The notes beneath the pieces were generated by a model that was not told the DNA's origin, did no database searches, and saw only the letters and a program-made list of their open reading frames with translations. A stretch of 11,567 nt of DNA from Nautiliaceae bacterium (GTDB taxonomy: Bacteria > Campylobacterota > Campylobacteria > Campylobacterales > Nautiliaceae), in assembly GCA_027063075.1 (NCBI GenBank), contig JAMOSM010000087.1, positions 1 through 11,567 on the forward strand, written 5' to 3'. Positions 7,857-11,567 of this stretch are shown here, in pieces. How positions within the stretch are numbered: the stretch's first letter is position 1; each line of letters opens with the position of its first letter. The position numbers and the translations under genes were made by a program.

Positions 7857-8531
7857 TTATTTATAAACATAAGGTATCTTGTCTTCAATCCCCGCTTTTT
7901 CAAAGCCTTTTAGTCTTAACCTGCAGCTGTCACAAACACCGCAAGCTTTTTCTTCCTCCTTATAACAGCTCCATGTAAGCTCAAGCGGCACTCCTACCTC
8001 AACTGCTTTTTTCACAATATCCTCTTTTTTTAAATGAATAAGAGGTGTTTTAATTTTTATATTTGTTTCAGGTTTTGTTCCGGCATTAATAGCTTTTTGC
8101 ATATAATTTATAAAATCTTCTCTGCAATCAGGATACCCACTGCTATCTTCTTCCACAACTCCTATATAAATAGCCTCAGCTTTTTCCTTTTCTGCAACTG
8201 CTGCGGCAATTGATAAAAAAATTCCATTTCTAAAAGGAACATAAGTCACAGGAATACCAGGTTTTATTCCATCAGTTGGTACTTCAATACTCTTATCAAC
8301 AAGAGCACTTGCTCCAATTTGTTTAAAAAAAGGAATATCTATAATGTATCTTTTATTTTGTGGAATATTTAGAAAATCACAAATGTCATTAAATGATTTT
8401 AACTCCCTACTCTCCGTTCTTTGTCCGTAATTAAAATGAATAGGAACTATTTCATAACTTTCTTTTTTAGCAATAAACGCTGCAGTGGTCGAATCCATTC
8501 CACCGCTTAAAATTACAACTGCTTTTTTCAT
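7857..8531 (-). CDS. queC: 7-cyano-7-deazaguanine (preQ0) synthase
   Basis: ATP-dependent enzyme converting 7-carboxy-7-deazaguanine to preQ0, the precursor of queuosine in tRNA anticodons. In 224 residues, the usual length, it shows the PP-loop SGGMDS (9-14), HFNYGQR (32-38), the [14 protein letters not shown] segment (97-110), GYPDCR (132-137) and the C-terminal zinc site with C189, C197, C200 and C203 in the pattern WSCY...[10 protein letters not shown]. All catalytic and metal-binding positions expected from the family are present. The ATG has AAGG about 6 nt upstream (GAAGGCATTAA before the start). It is the promoter-proximal gene of the long minus-strand cluster, divergent from ybeY. 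The other queuosine genes (queD, queE, queF) are not in this window. Confidence 0.97.
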   Translation of the reverse strand: MKKAVVILSGGMDSTTAAFIAKKESYEIVPIHFNYGQRTESRELKSFNDICDFLNIPQNKRYIIDIPFFKQIGASALVDKSIEVPTDGIKPGIPVTYVPFRNGIFLSIAAAVAEKEKAEAIYIGVVEEDSSGYPDCREDFINYMQKAINAGTKPETNIKIKTPLIHLKKEDIVKKAVEVGVPLELTWSCYKEEEKACGVCDSCRLRLKGFEKAGIEDKIPYVYK

Positions 8532-8545
8532 TTAATGCCTTCATG

Positions 8546-8563
8546 TATAATTTTTTGTATAAT
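8546..8563 (+). promoter_or_regulatory. Tandem TATAAT boxes, probable ybeY promoter
   Basis: Two perfect TATAAT hexamers (8546-8551 and 8558-8563), each preceded by TG and 12 bp apart, lie in the 53-bp spacer between queC and ybeY. Campylobacterota sigma-70 promoters typically have a strong -10 box and no recognisable -35, as here. Transcription from either would leave a leader of only about 15-30 nt before ybeY. The same AT-rich spacer must also hold the opposing queC promoter, unless queC is transcribed from within ybeY; I cannot place that one. Confidence 0.5.
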
Positions 8564-8572
8564 TTTACTAAA

Positions 8573-8578
8573 AAGGGA
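8573..8578 (+). promoter_or_regulatory. Ribosome binding site deciding the ybeY start
   Basis: AAGGGA lies 6 nt before the ATG at 8585. A second in-frame ATG at 8579 directly abuts the site, and a third at 8543 lies ahead of the -10 boxes. Spacing therefore favours 8585 as the start. Confidence 0.65.
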
Positions 8579-8584
8579 ATGAAA

Positions 8585-9001
8585 ATGATAGATTTTGAAA
8601 ACAGAAGCGATTTTGAATTTGACATATCTATACTAAAAGAAATTTATGAATATTTAACAAATAAAGATATAGAATTAATTTTAACTACTGATGAAGAGAT
8701 AAGAACGTTAAATAGAACTTATAGAAATAAAGACAAAGCAACTGATGTTTTAAGTTTTCCACTTGAAGAAATGCCAGGAATGCCACTTGGAAGTATTATA
8801 ATCTCAGTAGATACAGCACAAAAAATGGCAAATGAGCTTGGACATTCAATAGAAGATGAAATAAAACTCCTTTTTATTCACGGGTTACTTCATCTACTTG
8901 GATATGACCATGAAATTGATAACGGAGAGATGAGAGAAAAAGAAGCTGAGGTTATCAAAAAGTTTAATTTACCAGATAGTTTAATTATTAGAAATGCTTA
9001 G
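8585..9001 (+). CDS. ybeY: Endoribonuclease YbeY (16S rRNA maturation factor)
   Basis: Zinc-dependent single-strand endoribonuclease needed for 16S rRNA 3'-end maturation and 70S quality control. From the start chosen here it has 138 residues, close to the Campylobacter protein. The defining metal motif [11 protein letters not shown] (99-109) supplies H99, H103 and H109, and upstream [14 protein letters not shown] (46-59) includes the conserved arginine R47 of the RNA-binding cleft. The start at 8585 is preferred over the in-frame ATG at 8543, which would add 14 residues ([14 protein letters not shown]) encoded across the two TATAAT boxes and not expected in the family. It is the only intact plus-strand gene here and is not next to a PhoH-type gene (ybeZ), its usual partner elsewhere. 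Its last codons overlap the start of a broken membrane-protein gene. Confidence 0.95.
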   Translation: MIDFENRSDFEFDISILKEIYEYLTNKDIELILTTDEEIRTLNRTYRNKDKATDVLSFPLEEMPGMPLGSIIISVDTAQKMANELGHSIEDEIKLLFIHGLLHLLGYDHEIDNGEMREKEAEVIKKFNLPDSLIIRNA

Positions 9002-9326
9002 TTTTATATTTGGTTTTATCTGTCATTTTGGAATTATCCTTTTTTGATGTTTAATAGGTATGCTTCAAATTGGGGAAAAATTACTTTAGGAAATTCGTTA
9101 GGAGGAGAAGTTTTAGCTTATGGCTTTTTTATTTTAATGGCTTCTTTTATTTTTTTCTTTGATATTTGACTTAGTAATTTTATGGAATTTAGTAAAAAAT
9201 AAAATTCAAAAAGAACTTGGGATAATCTATTTTCTATGGACCTTTTTGACATATACTGTTTTAGTTTTAGGAGCGGATAACAAAAAATTTTTGCTGTATA
9301 TGTTAAGAAGTGTTTGTACCCCTTAA
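8994..9326 (+). pseudogene. Small three-helix membrane protein gene broken by two compensating frameshifts
   Basis: No family recognised. The 300 bp after ybeY hold one conceptual protein in three pieces. An ATG overlapping the ybeY stop (8994) opens [17 protein letters not shown], stopped by TGA at 9045. The next piece, in another frame, runs from ATG 9047 to TGA 9167 and reads FNRYASNWGKITLGNSLGGE, then a hydrophobic stretch. The third returns to the first frame and runs to TAA at 9324 (LVILWNLVKNKIQKELG, then YFLWTFLTYTVLVLGA). Adding one T to the T6 run at 9040-9045 and removing one from the T7 run at 9150-9156 gives an open 110-residue protein with helices near residues 2-20, 40-64 and 77-94. 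The 3' end overlaps the end of rpoN by 24 bp. It may be a decayed gene or a real gene with homopolymer sequencing errors. Confidence 0.55.
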
Positions 9327-10532
9327 TTTATAAAGTTTTTTCCTCTCTCGGCTGCTTGGAATTTTAAGAGACTCTCTATATTTAGTAATGGTTCGTCTGA
9401 CAAGTTTTAAATTATATTTTTGATTTACAATCTTACAAATTTTTTCGTCACTTAAAGGTTTTGATTTATCTTCATTTTTAATAATATTTTTTATCTCCTC
9501 TTTTATCTGATTAGCAGAAATTTCTTCATCAAGGGCTGTTGAGAAAAAGCTCTTAAGAGGAATTATTCCCCTATCACACAAAAGATACTTATTTGCAATA
9601 GCACGGCTTATGGTAGAGGGTGCAAAATCAAGCTCATCTGCAATGTCTTTTATCCTAAGAGGCTTTATCACCCCCCCTAAAAAAAATTCATACTGCAGTT
9701 CAACTATCATAAGAGATATCTTCTTTAAAGTAGCTTTTCTCATCTCAAGTGCATCTACTAAGCTTCTTGCTTCTTTTAATTTTTCTTTAGAAAAATCATC
9801 ATTATAAGCTTCTTTTATAAATATTTCAGGATAAAATTCTTCATTAAGCTTTATTTCTATTTCATTGTCTCTGTTGATTATAATAATTTCTGGAATAATT
9901 TCTTGTGAAGTTATATAATCAATTGTAGGAGTTATCTTAAACTTCTTTATGATTTCAATAGCTTTACTAAATCTTTTATCATTAAGGTATTTTTCAATAT
10001 TTTCTAAATCTAAAATAATGGTTTTTACAAAAGAATACATCTCATCATCTAAATTGAGATTTTCAAGCTGAAATAAAAAAGCTTCTTTAATATCCTTTGC
10101 CCCAACTCCAGAAGGTGAAAGATATGCAAATCTTTTTCTTATTTTTTTAATATCTTCTTCTTTACATCCAACAATTTGTGCTATTTCTTTTTCATCCCCT
10201 TCAAAATAACCATCAGGAGTAATCTCTTCTGCAATTAAATGAGCTATAAAGCGAGATTTTTGAGTAGGAAAATAGCGAGAGTTATCAATTTGCTCAAGCA
10301 GTTCTTCATAAAAGCTTTTTTTAAAAATACTAAGAGCTTCAATTTCATCAGTTATAGCATTTTTCAAATTGGTAAAAGTAACAAATTTTTTATTCCTAAT
10401 TTCTATTAAAGGATTCTCAAAAGAGATTTCTTTTAAAAGATCATTAAGTTCATCTATTCCGGCTTTTAAAATGGGTAAAAATCCTATCAGTTTTGTAGAA
10501 AGTTTATTAGCTAGCCTTGTTTTTAATTTCAT
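9303..10532 (-). CDS. rpoN: RNA polymerase sigma-54 factor RpoN
   Basis: Alternative sigma factor recognising -24/-12 promoters; in Campylobacterota it drives the middle (hook and basal body) flagellar genes with the activator FlgR. The 409-residue protein has a short, glutamine-poor region I (about 4-45, ending ISFENPLIEI with the conserved ENP), a core-binding domain (LSPSGVGAKDIKEAFLFQL, 138-156), a helix-turn-helix (IKDIADELDFAPSTISRAI, 294-312) and IPLKSFFS (324-331). The near-invariant RpoN box RRTITKYRE (379-387), which binds the -24 element, is followed by LKIPSSRERKKL. The ATG overlaps the lptB stop as ATGA, so the two are translationally coupled. Together with fliW it indicates a flagellated organism, although the two genes are in separate operons. 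It converges on the broken membrane-protein gene. Confidence 0.97.
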   Translation of the reverse strand: MKLKTRLANKLSTKLIGFLPILKAGIDELNDLLKEISFENPLIEIRNKKFVTFTNLKNAITDEIEALSIFKKSFYEELLEQIDNSRYFPTQKSRFIAHLIAEEITPDGYFEGDEKEIAQIVGCKEEDIKKIRKRFAYLSPSGVGAKDIKEAFLFQLENLNLDDEMYSFVKTIILDLENIEKYLNDKRFSKAIEIIKKFKITPTIDYITSQEIIPEIIIINRDNEIEIKLNEEFYPEIFIKEAYNDDFSKEKLKEARSLVDALEMRKATLKKISLMIVELQYEFFLGGVIKPLRIKDIADELDFAPSTISRAIANKYLLCDRGIIPLKSFFSTALDEEISANQIKEEIKNIIKNEDKSKPLSDEKICKIVNQKYNLKLVRRTITKYRESLKIPSSRERKKLYKLRGTNTS

Positions 10533-11248
10533 AACTTAAAATCTTCTCCTAAATAAGACTTTCTAACTTCAGGGTGAGATACAATAAACTCAGGGGAGCC
10601 TTCTGTTAAAATAGCACCACTTTTTAATACATAAGCTCTGTCGCAAATTGAAAGAGTTTCTCTTACATTGTGGTCTGTAATAATAACCCCTATACCCTCT
10701 TTACTCAAAAATTTAACAAGTTCTTTTATATCATTTACATTTACAGGGTCAACTCCAGCAAAAGGTTCATCTAAAAACAGAAACTTAGGTTCAGGCACTA
10801 AAGCTCTTGCTATCTCAACTCTTCTTCTCTCTCCTCCGCTTAAGTTTATACCTTTTCTTTTTCTTATGGGCTCAATATTAAACTTTTCAAGCAAATCTTC
10901 AACTATCTTTTCTTTTTCTTCTCCTTTATAATATTCCTCTGCTACAATATAAAGATTATCTTCTACGCTTAAGTCTCTAAAAATAGAACTTTCTTGTGGT
11001 AAATATCCAATACCAAGTCTTGCTTTTTTATGAAGCGGATAATTTGTAATAACTTTATTATCAAGTAAAACTTCTCCTTCATCAGGAGTCAAAAGTCCGC
11101 ATATAAGATAAAAAGTAGTTGTTTTTCCAGCTCCGTTTGGTCCTAATAGCCCAACTACCTCTCCGGAATTTACTTCTATTGAAACACCTTTTATAATTAA
11201 AGTTTTTTTAAAAGATTTTTTTAAATTTTTAGCTTCTAATTTTGACAA
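10529..11248 (-). CDS. lptB: LPS export ABC transporter ATP-binding protein LptB
   Basis: Cytoplasmic ATPase of the LptB2FG complex that extracts lipopolysaccharide from the inner membrane and drives it along the LptA bridge to the cell surface. In 239 residues it shows Walker A GPNGAGKTT (36-44), Q-loop Q85 in GYLPQE, signature LSGGERRR (137-143 here as LSGGERR), Walker B FLFLDEP (157-162) followed by FAGVDPV, and the H-loop histidine H193 in TDHNVRE. GYLPQESSIFRDLSVEDN and the FAGVDP form are typical of LptB as opposed to amino-acid transporters. The start is TTG at 11248, with AAAGGA 7 nt upstream; it overlaps the end of tsaE by 13 bp. LptB next to RpoN is a long-conserved proteobacterial pairing. 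It implies a Gram-negative, LPS-bearing cell. Confidence 0.95.
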   Translation of the reverse strand: MSKLEAKNLKKSFKKTLIIKGVSIEVNSGEVVGLLGPNGAGKTTTFYLICGLLTPDEGEVLLDNKVITNYPLHKKARLGIGYLPQESSIFRDLSVEDNLYIVAEEYYKGEEKEKIVEDLLEKFNIEPIRKRKGINLSGGERRRVEIARALVPEPKFLFLDEPFAGVDPVNVNDIKELVKFLSKEGIGVIITDHNVRETLSICDRAYVLKSGAILTEGSPEFIVSHPEVRKSYLGEDFKL

Positions 11249-11567
11249 CGTATAATCCTTTTATTATCTTTAAGTTCAATTTCTACTATCAGATAATCAG
11301 CACCATATTCTTTTAAAATATTTTCAAGCCCTTCACCCCACTCTATAAAATGATACCCTTTTTTTGCCAGTTCATCAAACATTCCAAGCGCTAAAAATTC
11401 ATCAACACCTTTATTATATAAATCATAATGATAAACTTTTTCATCATAGACATTTTGAATGGCAAACGTCGGGGAGGTAACTTCATTTTTTATATTAAGG
11501 TCTTTTACGAATTCTTTAACAAGGGTTGTTTTCCGGCTCCTAAAGTTCCTTTTAAAATAATTATATT
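11236..11567 (-). pseudogene. tsaE: tsaE, 5' end outside window and reading frame broken in the P-loop
   Basis: TsaE is the ATPase of the TsaBDE complex that makes N6-threonylcarbamoyladenosine (t6A) on ANN-decoding tRNAs. The first visible codons read NIIILKGTLGAGK, the Walker A of TsaE, but the next codons are out of frame: the strand has four A (complement of 11529-11532) where five would restore GAGKTTLVKEFVKDL. From there a second frame stays open to TAG at 11236 and shows family features: VTSPTFAIQNVY, YHYDLYNKGVDEF and the W-G-E motif in HFIEWGEGLEN. With the base restored, the visible part ends at the normal family C terminus. Its last 13 bp overlap lptB. tsaE-lptB-rpoN is the Campylobacter order. 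Because t6A synthesis is usually essential, a sequence error is at least as likely as real loss. Confidence 0.85.
11256..11261 (-). promoter_or_regulatory. Ribosome binding site deciding the TTG start of lptB
   Basis: AAAGGA lies 7 nt before the TTG at 11248, inside the last codons of tsaE. No in-frame ATG precedes the first conserved beta strand of the ABC domain, so TTG is the likely start and lptB translation is probably coupled to tsaE. Confidence 0.65.

Noticed and set aside
8543..8584. Upstream ATG giving ybeY 14 extra residues.
   Set aside because: The extra codons overlap two TATAAT boxes, have no ribosome binding site, and YbeY proteins of this phylum start near the MIDFENRS position.
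9281..9293. CAAAAAATTTTTG near the convergent gene ends as a bidirectional terminator.
   Set aside because: It is a short A/T palindrome with no GC stem, and it lies within the repaired membrane-protein reading frame.

Overview
The window is a gene-dense, AT-rich bacterial chromosomal segment with no mobile element, CRISPR array, tRNA or rRNA that I can see. The tsaE-lptB-rpoN order, a stand-alone fliW, AAAGG(A)-type ribosome binding sites, frequent TTG starts and T-rich promoters with a good -10 but no clear -35 point to Campylobacterota (Epsilonproteobacteria). The style fits the thermophilic Nautiliales (Nautilia/Caminibacter-like), but that placement is an inference from gene content.

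Left and centre (25-8531, minus strand): eight genes run in one direction with overlaps or gaps of at most 45 bp, so they probably form one long transcript. In transcription order they are queC (preQ0 synthesis for queuosine), argB (arginine synthesis), a CPA2-type cation/proton antiporter, fliW (flagellar assembly factor and CsrA antagonist), a UvrD/Rep-family DNA helicase, an MFS permease, a DedA-family membrane protein, and a second permease resembling the folate-biopterin transporter (BT1) family. No single pathway unites them; this is a housekeeping operon of the mixed kind common in this phylum. The helicase start region carries a perfect 9-bp hairpin that buries part of its ribosome binding site.

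Right of centre (8532-9326, plus strand): ybeY (rRNA-maturation endoribonuclease) is divergent from queC across a 53-bp spacer with two TATAAT boxes. Directly after it, overlapping its stop codon, lies what looks like a small three-helix membrane protein gene broken by two compensating single-base shifts in T-runs. It converges on rpoN.

Right end (9303-11567, minus strand): tsaE (cut by the window edge), lptB and rpoN overlap one another in an operon, an order known from Campylobacter. The visible tsaE reading frame is broken by a one-base loss in an A-run inside the P-loop. Three single-base homopolymer shifts within about 2.5 kb, one of them in a normally essential gene, make sequencing or assembly error a serious alternative to real gene decay.

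There is no obvious new multi-gene system. The most original signals are the concealed double-frameshifted membrane protein, the hairpin over the helicase start, a QLGLF clamp-binding-like motif inside the helicase, and the tsaE frameshift.
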